Source: Burkholderiaceae bacterium (lineage in GTDB: Bacteria; Pseudomonadota; Gammaproteobacteria; Burkholderiales; Burkholderiaceae_B). Taken from it: DNA of 64,000 nt. How positions within the stretch are numbered: the stretch's first letter is position 1; every line of letters starts with the position of its first letter. Positions 54,862 through 63,571 of this stretch are shown piece after piece. Location of the stretch: NCBI GenBank assembly GCA_030158305.1, contig JAOATE010000007.1, positions 1-64,000 of the forward strand, given 5' to 3'. The notes under the pieces were generated by a model. The model saw only the letters and a program-made list of their open reading frames with translations. It made no database searches and was not told the origin of the DNA. Both the position numbers and the translations under genes were made by a program.

Positions 54862-55767
54862 ATGATTGCACGCATTGGTTCAGTATTGATTGTGACGCTT
54901 GGGTTATTGATGGCATCTGCCACTACCCAGGCGCAACGTATTCAGCAAGTATTTAAAACGCCGCAGGCTGCGATGGAGGAGTTCGGTTATGCGGTAAAAA
55001 ATAAAGATGATTTGTTATTTCGTCTGATGCTCGGAGAAGATTACAAATCATACATTCCTGCACCCTCAAAAGAAGACTATCAGCGTTTTGTGGCGGCATG
55101 GGAAAAGTCTCACTCAATCGTGATGGACAATCCACAGCTCGCGCACATTGGCGTAGGTGAAAAGGGTTGGACTCTCCCGATTCCCCTTGTGAAACAAGGA
55201 GCTGATTGGCGCTTTGATTTGGATCTGGCAGCACAGGAGATGAAGCAGCGCACGGTTGGTGTCAATGAAATCGCAGCGATTAAAGCCATGCTAGCCTACG
55301 GTGATGCGCAGATGGAATATGCTGAGAAAGATCGCATGGGCGATGGCGTCTTGCAATATGCGCAACGCTTGCAAAGTACCCCGGGCACCAAAGATGGATT
55401 GTACTGGCCGACCAATGCAGATGAGCCGCGCAGCCCGATTGGTGAGTATTTCGCAGAATCCAAGTCGGTTGATGGCATCGACGAGCGCGGTTTTCATGGG
55501 TACTTGTTTCGGGTTCTAACGTCACAAGGTGCTTCTGCACCAGGCGGCGCACTCAACTATGTGGCAAATGGACGTATGATTGGTGGATATGCCCTGTTGG
55601 CATGGCCTGTGACCTACGGTCAATCTGGCGTCATGACGTTTATGGTCAATCAAGCGGGACAGGTTTATCAAAAGAATCTGGGTCCAGCAACGGAGCGATT
55701 GGCGAAACAGATCACGTCTTTTAATCCAGATGGCTCATGGCAAAAGGTATCGAAGGACGATCTCTAA
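54862..55767 (+). CDS. DUF2950 family exported protein
   Basis: A 301-residue periplasmic protein with a signal peptide (to TTQAQR) and the DUF2950 domain: VFKTPQAAMEEFGYAV, LMLGEDYKSYIP, then GYLFRVLTSQGASAPGGALNY and GGYALLAWPVTYGQSG. It is 47 nt after the DUF3300 gene and likely co-transcribed. I use the ATG at 54862; five upstream codons are open. The pair is common in Proteobacteria, with its role unknown; a cell-envelope function is inferred from export. Confidence 0.9.
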   Translation: MIARIGSVLIVTLGLLMASATTQAQRIQQVFKTPQAAMEEFGYAVKNKDDLLFRLMLGEDYKSYIPAPSKEDYQRFVAAWEKSHSIVMDNPQLAHIGVGEKGWTLPIPLVKQGADWRFDLDLAAQEMKQRTVGVNEIAAIKAMLAYGDAQMEYAEKDRMGDGVLQYAQRLQSTPGTKDGLYWPTNADEPRSPIGEYFAESKSVDGIDERGFHGYLFRVLTSQGASAPGGALNYVANGRMIGGYALLAWPVTYGQSGVMTFMVNQAGQVYQKNLGPATERLAKQITSFNPDGSWQKVSKDDL

Positions 55768-55827
55768 GTCACCATCGTCAAAGTGGTGAGGCAGAAGTCG
55801 ACGTTGTGACCGGTCTTGGAGAAACAC

Positions 55828-56253
55828 ATGAAGATGACCTGCCCCCACTGCAAGAAAACCAATCAACTCCCCATTGAGCGACTCGCGAATGCGCCGATTT
55901 GTGGCGCCTGTAAGCAAGATCTTTTGTCGGCGCCTGTAGACGTCAATGAGCAGACTTTTAATGAGCTGTTGTCACAGTCTCCTCTGCCCATCGTGGCAGA
56001 CTTTTGGGCGGTCTGGTGTGGGCCTTGTCAGATGTTTGCACCGACCTTTAAAGCAAGTGCCGCTAAACACGCCAATCGGGTCATGCACATCAAAATTAAT
56101 ACTGAAGAAAATCAAGCCTTGTCGCAACGGCTCAATATTCGTTCGATCCCGACACTCGCGACTTATGCGAGCGGTAAAGAGGTCAATCGGGTCAGTGGCG
56201 CTTTACCAGCCGCTTCGTTAGAGCAATTTATTCAACAGGCGCTAGCGACATAA
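55828..56253 (+). CDS. trxC: Thioredoxin 2
   Basis: A cytoplasmic, zinc-binding thioredoxin that resists oxidative stress. The 141-residue chain has an N-terminal zinc ribbon (CPHC and CGAC) and the redox motif WCGPC, then the cis-Pro in RSIPTL. The ATG at 55828 has a TTGGAG site 6 nt upstream, better than the in-frame TTG at 55816. It follows the DUF2950 gene by about 60 nt with a small stem between, and its 3' end overlaps the convergent GT4 gene by 12 bp. Confidence 0.96.
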   Translation: MKMTCPHCKKTNQLPIERLANAPICGACKQDLLSAPVDVNEQTFNELLSQSPLPIVADFWAVWCGPCQMFAPTFKASAAKHANRVMHIKINTEENQALSQRLNIRSIPTLATYASGKEVNRVSGALPAASLEQFIQQALAT

Positions 56254-57294
56254 CTTGGCATAAAGGGAGAGATATTTTTTTGCCATCAATGTGACATCGT
56301 GTTCAGTGCTAACGTAGTGTTGAGCACGTGTGGTCATTTCTTCGACGAGTGCTGTGTGATCCAATACCCACTCAATGTGCTGAGCAATCGCCGCTGCGTC
56401 ACCTACTCGAGCGAGTCGTCCGCGCTCTTGGGCCAGCACCTCTTTAATCCCACCCGTATTGGTCCCAATGACGGGAATGCCAAGCGACATGGCATCAAGC
56501 AGGCTGCTGCCGAGCGCCTCAAAGGTTGAGCATAAAACGAAGGCGCTGAGGATGGGATAGAGTTGCTCAGGGTTCTTTTGAAAACCTAACAAAAGATATT
56601 TTTCCCTCAGTCCGAGCTCTTCTATCAGAGCGCGAGAAGCTTCTGATGAGGCTCCGTCAGCACCCCAATGAATAAAGACAACATCTGAATGTTTTACACA
56701 AACGCGTGATGCGGCTTGAATCAGTGTTAAAGGATCTTTTTCTGCTGTGAGAGCCGCACTCGTTCCGATCAAACGTTTGCCCTCAAGCTTGTGCGTAGCG
56801 ATGAGGGTGTTCATCCTTGCTGTGTCGGGAGTAATAGACGGTGTTGCACTTGGAATGATGACGGGTGCGAGTCCAAGTCTGCGTGGTTCTGCGGCCGCCG
56901 CTTGGCTGATCGCGACGAGTTGATCGACGCAATGCCATTTGAGGCGAGTGAGGAACTGGCCGCTCGTGACTGGGAATTCGGTGCGCCTCGAGAAAACAAC
57001 GGGACGTCGGTGAAAGGGCTTTGCCAAGACTGCGCCGGTGACTGCACCAGCAGTTTGCGCATGCAAGATGTCAAAACGGGAACCATGCAGAGCAAGCCAA
57101 CGCGTCAGCGAGACTGCATTGCGAGCATGGTGAACCTTGAACCCAGCTTCGCGCGCTTTGAGCGAGAGCTCGGCACCCTCACGCGCGACCAGCTCAACAT
57201 TGTGGCCGAGATCGCGTTGCGCGCAGGCAGTTAACAGGGTTTGTCGCTCACCGCCCCGCCAGCCTTTTTCTAAATTCAGTTGAAGAATTTCCAT
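56242..57294 (-). CDS. Family 4 glycosyltransferase
   Basis: A 350-residue GT-B enzyme. The N-terminal acceptor domain has LEKGWRGGERQTLLTA, and the C-terminal donor domain STFEALGSSLLDAMSLGIPVIG with the E-x7-E motif and TNTGGIKEVL. It probably adds a sugar during LPS or other envelope glycan synthesis, but it has no glycan cluster around it. It ends inside trxC. No leader signals were recognised. Confidence 0.9.
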   Translation of the reverse strand: MEILQLNLEKGWRGGERQTLLTACAQRDLGHNVELVAREGAELSLKAREAGFKVHHARNAVSLTRWLALHGSRFDILHAQTAGAVTGAVLAKPFHRRPVVFSRRTEFPVTSGQFLTRLKWHCVDQLVAISQAAAAEPRRLGLAPVIIPSATPSITPDTARMNTLIATHKLEGKRLIGTSAALTAEKDPLTLIQAASRVCVKHSDVVFIHWGADGASSEASRALIEELGLREKYLLLGFQKNPEQLYPILSAFVLCSTFEALGSSLLDAMSLGIPVIGTNTGGIKEVLAQERGRLARVGDAAAIAQHIEWVLDHTALVEEMTTRAQHYVSTEHDVTLMAKKYLSLYAKLCR

Positions 57295-57433
57295 TGCCCA
57301 AGGATAACAGAGGTCATCGCGACATCAAGAGCACTTTAATAGAGAAAACAATGCTCGCACTCGGCGATAATAGAGTACTTGAACATATTGTCATACTGAA
57401 TCACTCACCATCATTTTTAAAGGTTGATCACGG

Positions 57434-58657
57434 ATGTCGCGCGCGCTTGATCAGGAATTTTTGCTCGATTCAAAGGCCTTGCAGCATGCTGTTGCTCTGA
57501 TGGAGCAGAGTGTTGTCTCCGGGAGTTCGACAACTCTCGAGGGAGCATTGCCCGAGACGGGTATGGGATCGCTTGCGACCTTGGATCGGCTTGCTCCCCT
57601 CGTGCTCGGCCAAGCAGCACGCTTAGGATCGCCAGTCGCGTTTGCGCATAAAGACCCGCCAACGCCATGGATCACATGGGCCACCACACTTTGGAATGCA
57701 TCGCTCAATCAAAACCTGTTACATCCAGCTACAGCGCCGGTTGCGCGCCAGCTTGAAGAAAAAGTAGTTGAGTGGTTATGTCCGTATTTTGGTATGACAG
57801 GCGGTCATATGACGCCCGGCTCATCCGCGGCGAATCTCACCGCGCTGTGGGCTGCGCGCGAATGTGCGGGCGTGACCGAAGTGGTGGCTTCTGATTCGGC
57901 GCATTTGTCGATTAAAAAGTCTGCGCATATTCTAGGTTTGCGTTTTACGATGATTCCAACGGACGAACGCGGTGTGTTGAATGTGGAGGCGTTGCCCAAA
58001 GACCTCAGTCGCGCTGCCTTGGTCTTGACGTCGGGTACGACGAGCGTTGGTGCGCTCGATCCACTGACGCTGATCGGTCAAGCCGCTTGGACGCATGTGG
58101 ATGCAGCATGGGGAGGGCCGTTGCGGCTGACCCGCTATGCAGATCATTTAGCAGGTATTGAACGGGCGGATTCTGTAGCCGTGTCTTCTCATAAATGGTT
58201 GTTTCAGCCAAAAGAGTCTGCGTTGGTGTTTTTCCGCAATTCCGCTCAAGCGACTGAAGCGATTAGTTTTGGTGGTGCATATTTAACTGAGCCAAACGTG
58301 GGTCTGCTGGGTTCGCATGGCGCGACCGCGATTCCGTTACTCGCGATGTTAATGAGTTGGGGCCGCGAGGGCGTGGCTCAACGTATCGAGCATTGCATGG
58401 ACATGGCAGATCAGTTGGCTGAATATATTGGCAATGAGGCGCGGCTGGAACTGTTTGCTTTGCCAACAACAGGTATCGTTGTGTGGCGTGCGCGCAGTCA
58501 GCCTGTCTTTGAGCACTTATTAAAAGCCTTGCCAGTCGGGATGACGTCCACAGTGACCATTGGACAAGACAAGTGGCTACGCAACACTGCAGCCAATCCA
58601 AATGCGGATATGCCACTGATGATTGAAACAATTCGAAAGGTATTGAACGAGGCATGA
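57434..58657 (+). CDS. PLP-dependent group II decarboxylase-like protein
   Basis: A 407-residue fold-type I PLP enzyme of the aromatic amino acid/glutamate decarboxylase family. Visible parts: GHMTPGSSAANLTALWAARE at 124-143, SDSAHLSIKKSAHILGL (cofactor-stacking His), HVDAAWGGP at 221-229 with the PLP-nitrogen Asp, and the Schiff-base Lys254 in SSHKWLFQP. It is shorter than most (about 480 residues), so the N-terminal dimer arm is small. Its stop overlaps the hydrolase start by 4 nt. The substrate is unknown. Confidence 0.85.
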   Translation: MSRALDQEFLLDSKALQHAVALMEQSVVSGSSTTLEGALPETGMGSLATLDRLAPLVLGQAARLGSPVAFAHKDPPTPWITWATTLWNASLNQNLLHPATAPVARQLEEKVVEWLCPYFGMTGGHMTPGSSAANLTALWAARECAGVTEVVASDSAHLSIKKSAHILGLRFTMIPTDERGVLNVEALPKDLSRAALVLTSGTTSVGALDPLTLIGQAAWTHVDAAWGGPLRLTRYADHLAGIERADSVAVSSHKWLFQPKESALVFFRNSAQATEAISFGGAYLTEPNVGLLGSHGATAIPLLAMLMSWGREGVAQRIEHCMDMADQLAEYIGNEARLELFALPTTGIVVWRARSQPVFEHLLKALPVGMTSTVTIGQDKWLRNTAANPNADMPLMIETIRKVLNEA

Positions 58658-59352
58658 ACTTGAACACAACGACTAAACCCACCATTGTGTTGGCACCCGG
58701 TTTTATGACTGATTACGATATGTGGAGTGACTTTGTTCCTTTTTTAAAAGATTACAACGTCATCTATGCGGACTTTAGAGAGGGAGCCACGTTGCAGGAG
58801 TTGGCCGCGAGTAATCTGCAGCGTTGTCCGGAGCGTTTCATTCTGATGGGTTTTTCGCTCGGAGGGTATATCGCTCGACACATGGTGTATCAGGCGCCTG
58901 AGCGTGTAGAGGCGCTGATATTGATTGGAACATCCACCAGACCGACTGTGCCGCCAGTGACGGACGGACCTGCCGCCAAAATGTTCCGGGGCATGAGTCG
59001 AAGCGCGTTAAAGCGTGCGGTGCATGTTGAGCGAGAAAATGATGAGGTCCTGATCGCGCGCCTCAAGGACATGGGCGAACGCCTTGGCGCAGAGGTGTTC
59101 GCTAGATTATCTGCACTCCAGAGAAAGTCAGATCTTGAGAAGATGCACACGATTCCATGTCCGGTGCTCGTGGTGACTGCGGATCAGGATCGGTTGCGGA
59201 CCATGCAAGAGGCCCAGGAAATGGCCGAAGCCGCGAAGGCACCTCTTATGGTCCTTGAGCATTGTGGTCACATGATGCCAATGGAAGAGCCAGCGCAGTT
59301 GGCTGGAATGGTGTTGCCTTGGATTTCTAGTGCGCTCGGGCAATCGCGGTAG
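58654..59352 (+). CDS. Alpha/beta hydrolase
   Basis: A 232-residue serine hydrolase: oxyanion LAPGFMTDYDMW near 14-25, nucleophile elbow GFSLGGY (about 69-75), Asp in VTADQDRL and the final His in LEHCGHMMPME. The ATG overlaps the decarboxylase stop (ATGA), so the two are made together; a joint pathway, such as release of an acyl group before or after decarboxylation, is inference. No signal peptide. Confidence 0.88.
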   Translation: MNLNTTTKPTIVLAPGFMTDYDMWSDFVPFLKDYNVIYADFREGATLQELAASNLQRCPERFILMGFSLGGYIARHMVYQAPERVEALILIGTSTRPTVPPVTDGPAAKMFRGMSRSALKRAVHVERENDEVLIARLKDMGERLGAEVFARLSALQRKSDLEKMHTIPCPVLVVTADQDRLRTMQEAQEMAEAAKAPLMVLEHCGHMMPMEEPAQLAGMVLPWISSALGQSR

Positions 59353-59464
59353 ATTTGGTGAGGTGTCAGTATTTGCCAGTATGTCGAGGGGTCAAGAAAG
59401 GGTGCTGGTGCTAAAGTCCCATCAAATCCGCACTTTTGCGGATTGATTCACCAGGATGTATCTC

Positions 59465-59740
59465 ATGACTATTCGTCAACTGATTTCAAGTATTTTCACT
59501 GTAACCGCCTTGTCTTTTGCGACAGTGGCCAGTGCACAGACCCCCACTGCCAGTCAGGAAAAACAGATCAAAGATGCTGAGGAGCGCTTCGCCTCTGCAG
59601 ATAAGAATGCTGATGGCAAGCTCACGCCTGAGGAAGCCAAAGCCGGTATGCCGCGTATTGCTTCAAATTTCAAGAAAATCGACTCAAATAACGATGGTTT
59701 CGTGACAATTGAAGAAATCAAGGTCATGATTCTCAAGTAA
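59465..59740 (+). CDS. Small exported EF-hand calcium-binding protein
   Basis: A 91-residue protein with a signal peptide (to ASAQT) and two EF-hand loops: DKNADGKLTPEE and DSNNDGFVTIEE, both with the 1-3-5-12 acidic pattern. Such periplasmic EF-hand proteins are widespread and of mostly unknown role. The ATG at 59465 has AGGA 8 nt upstream; an in-frame ATG at 59456 would add three residues. Confidence 0.88.
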   Translation: MTIRQLISSIFTVTALSFATVASAQTPTASQEKQIKDAEERFASADKNADGKLTPEEAKAGMPRIASNFKKIDSNNDGFVTIEEIKVMILK

Positions 59741-59836
59741 AGTGTTTTTCTAGGCTGGCGCAATAGCGCTGGCCTCGACCAGCAGCTATGATGGGCAAAA
59801 GTTTTCTTCCGAATTCGCCCACATAAAGAGCTGAAA

Positions 59837-61099
59837 ATGTCGAATACCCAGGCGTCCCATGCCAACACGCACGCGCCCAAGCCACCCGGTTTTGAAAGTT
59901 TTTCACCTAGACTTTTTAACGGGGTGGCACACTTCCCCGTTTATTACATGCGTGGCGGCACATCCACCGGTGTCGTCCTTTGGGAGCCACATTTACCCCA
60001 ATCGTTGGAATTAAAAGAAGAATTAATCCGACGCGTCATGGGTGTCCCTGTCACGGGTGAAACCAAAGGTAATAAGCAAATCAACGGCCTTGGCCGTGGG
60101 CCGGCGACGAGTAACAAAGTGTTTATGCTGAATATGCATGAAGGTCCTGAGGCCGACTTCAGCAGCACGCTGGCACAGCTTGCCGCGGACAAGTCGGCGA
60201 TCGACTGGAGTGTGAATTGCGGCAATATGTCGTCTGCTTTGCCGATTTACGCTTTAGAGACGGGTTTGATTCAGGCGCAAAAACCTCTCACGCAGCTGCG
60301 TATATTCAATACCAATACCAAAGTGATTACCGATGCGCGGTTAAGTACGCCCGAGGGGAATGCCATGGTGCCCGCCGACACCGAGATTCCCGGTGTGATG
60401 GGTGATTTTCCGGGGGTTGAACTCAGTCTCAGAGCGCCGATTGGCGCCAAGACGGGAAAGCTTTTTCCAACGGGCAATCGCAAGGATGTTTTTGCGGGTG
60501 TCACCGCGAGCTGTCTGGATGTCGCAGTGCCGATGGTGATTGTGAGTGCTGTGGAGTTGGGGCAGCAAGGCGATGAGGCACCGGATGTCCTGAATAGGGA
60601 TCTTGTTCTCCTTGCGCGTCTACGTGAGATATGGGTCGAAGCGGGTCTGAAAATGGGACTCAAGAAGCGCAACGGTGACTTGATGACCCGCACCGAACTG
60701 GAAAACAGCGAAACCGTGCCCAAGATTTGCATGGTCTCTCCACCTAAGCACTCTGGACACATCACGGTGAGATACTTTACGCCTCAGTCGGCACATAATT
60801 CTCTCGCCGTCACGGGTGGCTGCTGTCTGGCAACGGCCTGTTTGTTACCTGGAACTGTTGCGCACGATATGGCGCAGCATCTTTCCGAGTTTTCAAAAGA
60901 AGAAAGAGAAATCGTCGTGGAGATGGAAAATCCAGCCGGGGTATTGCGGGCCCGCATTTGCGGAGCCTTGTCAGGCGAGGGTGCGTCGATTCCTTGGGCA
61001 GCCTATACGCGCAATACGCAGGTGTTTATGCGTGGATATGTGCCAATCTATACACCTTCAGCTGAGTTGATGAAATTTTTCTTGGGAGCGTCGAAGTGA
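59837..61099 (+). CDS. PrpF/GalD-family isomerase
   Basis: A 420-residue protein of the DUF453/PrpF family (diaminopimelate epimerase-like fold). Features: PVYYMRGGTSTGVVLWEPHLP near the start, CGNMSSALPIYALE with an active-site Cys and HNSLAVTGGCCLATAC. Members isomerise aconitate-type acids (PrpF) or 4-oxalomesaconate (GalD/LigU). It starts an operon with the AllA-like, amidohydrolase and GST-like genes. The stop overlaps the next start (GTGA). Confidence 0.92.
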   Translation: MSNTQASHANTHAPKPPGFESFSPRLFNGVAHFPVYYMRGGTSTGVVLWEPHLPQSLELKEELIRRVMGVPVTGETKGNKQINGLGRGPATSNKVFMLNMHEGPEADFSSTLAQLAADKSAIDWSVNCGNMSSALPIYALETGLIQAQKPLTQLRIFNTNTKVITDARLSTPEGNAMVPADTEIPGVMGDFPGVELSLRAPIGAKTGKLFPTGNRKDVFAGVTASCLDVAVPMVIVSAVELGQQGDEAPDVLNRDLVLLARLREIWVEAGLKMGLKKRNGDLMTRTELENSETVPKICMVSPPKHSGHITVRYFTPQSAHNSLAVTGGCCLATACLLPGTVAHDMAQHLSEFSKEEREIVVEMENPAGVLRARICGALSGEGASIPWAAYTRNTQVFMRGYVPIYTPSAELMKFFLGASK

Positions 61100-61572
61100 A
61101 AACCATTATTGCCAAACCTTTAAATGCAAAAGATTTCGCGCCGTTTGGTGACGTGTTAGATATGCCCAAGGTGCCGAGCCGGGTGTATTTCCAAGAGGCG
61201 CTGGGAAACTTGCGTCCCCACGCCTCAGCGTCTCTGTCCACGACCTTTAAAGAGCCGAGTCCTGCTTTGCCTTTTCAAGTCGAGGTTCTGGAGCGTCACG
61301 AGTTTTCATCACAAAGTTTTATGCCTGCGGAAGTGTCTGTCTGGATGATTGTGGTCGCTCCTCATGATGCGCAGGGCAAGCCGGACATGGAACGCGTACA
61401 AGCGTTTCTGGCCGATGACACGCAGGGGATCACGTATAAGCCAAACGTCTGGCATCATGGCCTGACTGTTTTTGATGCGCCTGGAAAATTTAATATTTTT
61501 ATGTGGCGCGACAATACCTCGGGTGATGAGGAGTTTGTGACGGTGCCGCCTTTTCTAGTGTCACGCGCCTGA
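61096..61572 (+). CDS. Ureidoglycolate lyase-like protein (AllA family)
   Basis: A 158-residue cupin-like protein: KPLNAKDFAPFGDVLDMP at the start, VLERHEFSSQSFMPA, and GITYKPNVWHHGLTVFDAPG, which match the AllA family that cleaves ureidoglycolate to glyoxylate and urea. No allantoin genes are near, so the real substrate may be another hydroxy acid of this operon. The start is GTG at 61096 inside the PrpF stop. Confidence 0.88.
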   Translation: MKTIIAKPLNAKDFAPFGDVLDMPKVPSRVYFQEALGNLRPHASASLSTTFKEPSPALPFQVEVLERHEFSSQSFMPAEVSVWMIVVAPHDAQGKPDMERVQAFLADDTQGITYKPNVWHHGLTVFDAPGKFNIFMWRDNTSGDEEFVTVPPFLVSRA

Positions 61573-61622
61573 AGTGCCGCGTTTACTGTAACGATCGTCA
61601 CTTTTACAAGAGGAGCTCAGTC

Positions 61623-62705
61623 ATGCCATCCGCATTGAAGGTGAGACAAAATAAAAATCCTGACGGCTCTCCAGCAGCCGTGCATGTTCTCAAGGACAAC
61701 TCTGCTTGGCGGGGCATGCTGCGAGAAGAGATCATCGATCCTGAACGTCCGATCATTGATGCCCATCACCATCTGTGGGACAAGCCGGGTCAGACGTATT
61801 TGATCCGTGAGTTTTTTGCCGATGCGCAGTCTGGTCATAATATTCGCGGCACGGTGTATATCGAGGGCGGGTCTTATTACGGAAAAAGTGTGCCGGAGAT
61901 GATGAAACATCTCGGTGAGGTTGAGTTTGCCAATGGGATGGCGGCTGTCGCGGATAGTCAGGTCTATGGCAACACGCTTGTGGCGGCGGGGATTGTGGGT
62001 GGGGCAGATTTGACCTTTGGTGCAGAGATCGCAGAGCTGCTTGATGCGCAGCTTGCGACAGCACCTAAGCGCTATCGTGGGATTCGTTTGATCACGAAGT
62101 GGGATGCGGATGAGGCGCTCAACAATAGCCGGTATGTGATTCCACCAGGTTTGTTGAGTCACCCGCAATTTCGTGCGGGCTTTGCCCTATTGGCCGCGCG
62201 TGAATTGAGTTTTGATGCGATGGTGTATCACCCTCAACTTTCGGAGTTGGCCGATCTCGCGGCCGCTTTTCCTGAGACGACGATCAATCTCAATCACATT
62301 GGTGGCTTGATCGCCAAGACTCGGACCTATCTTGGGCACGAAGCCAAAGCCACTGCGCATTGGCAAGACTCCATGCGCGCGTTGGCGCGCTGCCCCAATG
62401 TTTACGTCAAGCTCGGTGGTTTGGGCATGCCATATCTGGGTTTTGGGATGGATGCGCTTGAGCGGCCGCCAACTTCTCAGCTGCTGGCCGAGGCATGGGG
62501 CCCTCTCTTTAATTTTTGTATTGAAACCTTTGGGCCTGAACGTTGTATGTTTGAGAGTAACTTTCCTCCAGATCGAGACTCGGTCGACTATCACGTCTTG
62601 TGGAATGCCTTTAAACGTATCGCATCACCTTATTCAGCTGCAGAAAAGCATGCGTTGTTTTTTGGTACGGCAGCCAAGGCATATCGACTGTCTGTATCGT
62701 CTTAA
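61623..62705 (+). CDS. Amidohydrolase 2 family lactonase/hydrolase
   Basis: A 360-residue TIM-barrel hydrolase. The metal pair is in PIIDAHHHLWD, then FDAMVYHPQL, INLNHIGG and NVYVKLGGLGMP, ending with the catalytic-type Asp segment MFESNFPPDRD. It belongs near the L-fuconolactonase/2-pyrone-4,6-dicarboxylate lactonase branch. Together with the PrpF/GalD-type isomerase this recalls the 4-oxalomesaconate steps of protocatechuate or gallate breakdown, but the sequence is longer than LigI (about 295). A GAGGAG ribosome site precedes the ATG. Confidence 0.88.
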   Translation: MPSALKVRQNKNPDGSPAAVHVLKDNSAWRGMLREEIIDPERPIIDAHHHLWDKPGQTYLIREFFADAQSGHNIRGTVYIEGGSYYGKSVPEMMKHLGEVEFANGMAAVADSQVYGNTLVAAGIVGGADLTFGAEIAELLDAQLATAPKRYRGIRLITKWDADEALNNSRYVIPPGLLSHPQFRAGFALLAARELSFDAMVYHPQLSELADLAAAFPETTINLNHIGGLIAKTRTYLGHEAKATAHWQDSMRALARCPNVYVKLGGLGMPYLGFGMDALERPPTSQLLAEAWGPLFNFCIETFGPERCMFESNFPPDRDSVDYHVLWNAFKRIASPYSAAEKHALFFGTAAKAYRLSVSS

Positions 62706-62720
62706 AAAAGGGCTTTGATT

Positions 62721-63329
62721 TTGACAGCTGTTTTATATTCGTATCGACGTTGTCCCTATGCCATGCGCGCGCGGATGGCGCTGCGTTGTGCGGAAATTGC
62801 CGTCGAGGTGCGCGAGATTAGTTTGCGCGACAAACCGCCCGAGATGTTGGCGATTTCTCCCAAAGGGACGGTGCCCGTGTTGCATTGTGCGGATGGTCGT
62901 GTGATCGATCAGAGTTTGGACATCATGCGTTGGGCGCTTACGAAAAATGATCCTTTGCATTGGTTGCGCTGTCAGCCTGACTCTGAGGCGTATGCGCAAC
63001 AAGAGACCTTAATTGCGTGCAATGACACGACGTTTAAACACTGGCTCGATCGCTATAAATATGCAGAGCGTTACCCGGAGTTTGATGCGGCCTATTATCG
63101 TGGGCAGGCTTTGTCGTGTCAGATAGATGTGCTTGAGCAGCAATTGTCTCAACAGGCTTTTTTAGGTGGAGAGACGGCTGCGTTGAGTGATGTGGCGCTG
63201 TTTCCGTTTGTCCGACAGTTTGCTGCGGTCGATTCGGCGTGGTTTGAGACAAGTCCCTACCCAGCAACGCGGCAATGGCTGCGCGGCTGGGTGGAAAGCG
63301 ATTTGTTTAAACGCATTATGGCCAAATAA
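62721..63329 (+). CDS. Glutathione S-transferase-like protein with glutaredoxin-type N-terminus
   Basis: A 202-residue protein: the thioredoxin-fold N-domain opens with AVLYSYRRCPYAMRARMAL (Cys at the GST/glutaredoxin position), cis-Pro in GTVPVLH, then an all-alpha C-domain with LGGETAALSDVALFPFVRQF. The start is uncertain: TTG at 62721 has AAAGGG about 8 nt upstream, TTG at 62715 is in frame. Last gene of the PrpF operon; it could act in removal or isomerisation of a thiol adduct. Its stop abuts the convergent slyX stop. Confidence 0.85.
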   Translation: MTAVLYSYRRCPYAMRARMALRCAEIAVEVREISLRDKPPEMLAISPKGTVPVLHCADGRVIDQSLDIMRWALTKNDPLHWLRCQPDSEAYAQQETLIACNDTTFKHWLDRYKYAERYPEFDAAYYRGQALSCQIDVLEQQLSQQAFLGGETAALSDVALFPFVRQFAAVDSAWFETSPYPATRQWLRGWVESDLFKRIMAK

Positions 63330-63548
63330 TCAATAATGCGGTGGCAGTTCGTCACGCAGGTTTTGTAAACCTGAGTTGCGATCCTGGGGCAACTGCTGCC
63401 GCAGCGCATTGACCTCTCGCGCCAAGGCATCGATTAGTTGCTGTTGACGAAAAATGGTTTGATTGAGTTGATCGAGCATATCGTCAGCCAGTCCGGTTTT
63501 GATTTCCAGATCTGTGAGGCGCTGCTCGAGGGAGGGCTGAGTGTTCAT
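63330..63548 (-). CDS. slyX: SlyX family protein
   Basis: A 72-residue coiled-coil protein: LEQRLTDLEIKTGLADDML and LNQTIFRQQQLIDALAREVNALR, ending in DELPPHY, the expected SlyX C-terminus. Function is unknown. It directly follows the hydrolase gene (23-nt gap) and its stop abuts that of the GST-like gene on the other strand. Confidence 0.93.
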   Translation of the reverse strand: MNTQPSLEQRLTDLEIKTGLADDMLDQLNQTIFRQQQLIDALAREVNALRQQLPQDRNSGLQNLRDELPPHY

Positions 63549-63571
63549 GGGTTTCTCATCGTGGTGTGCAC

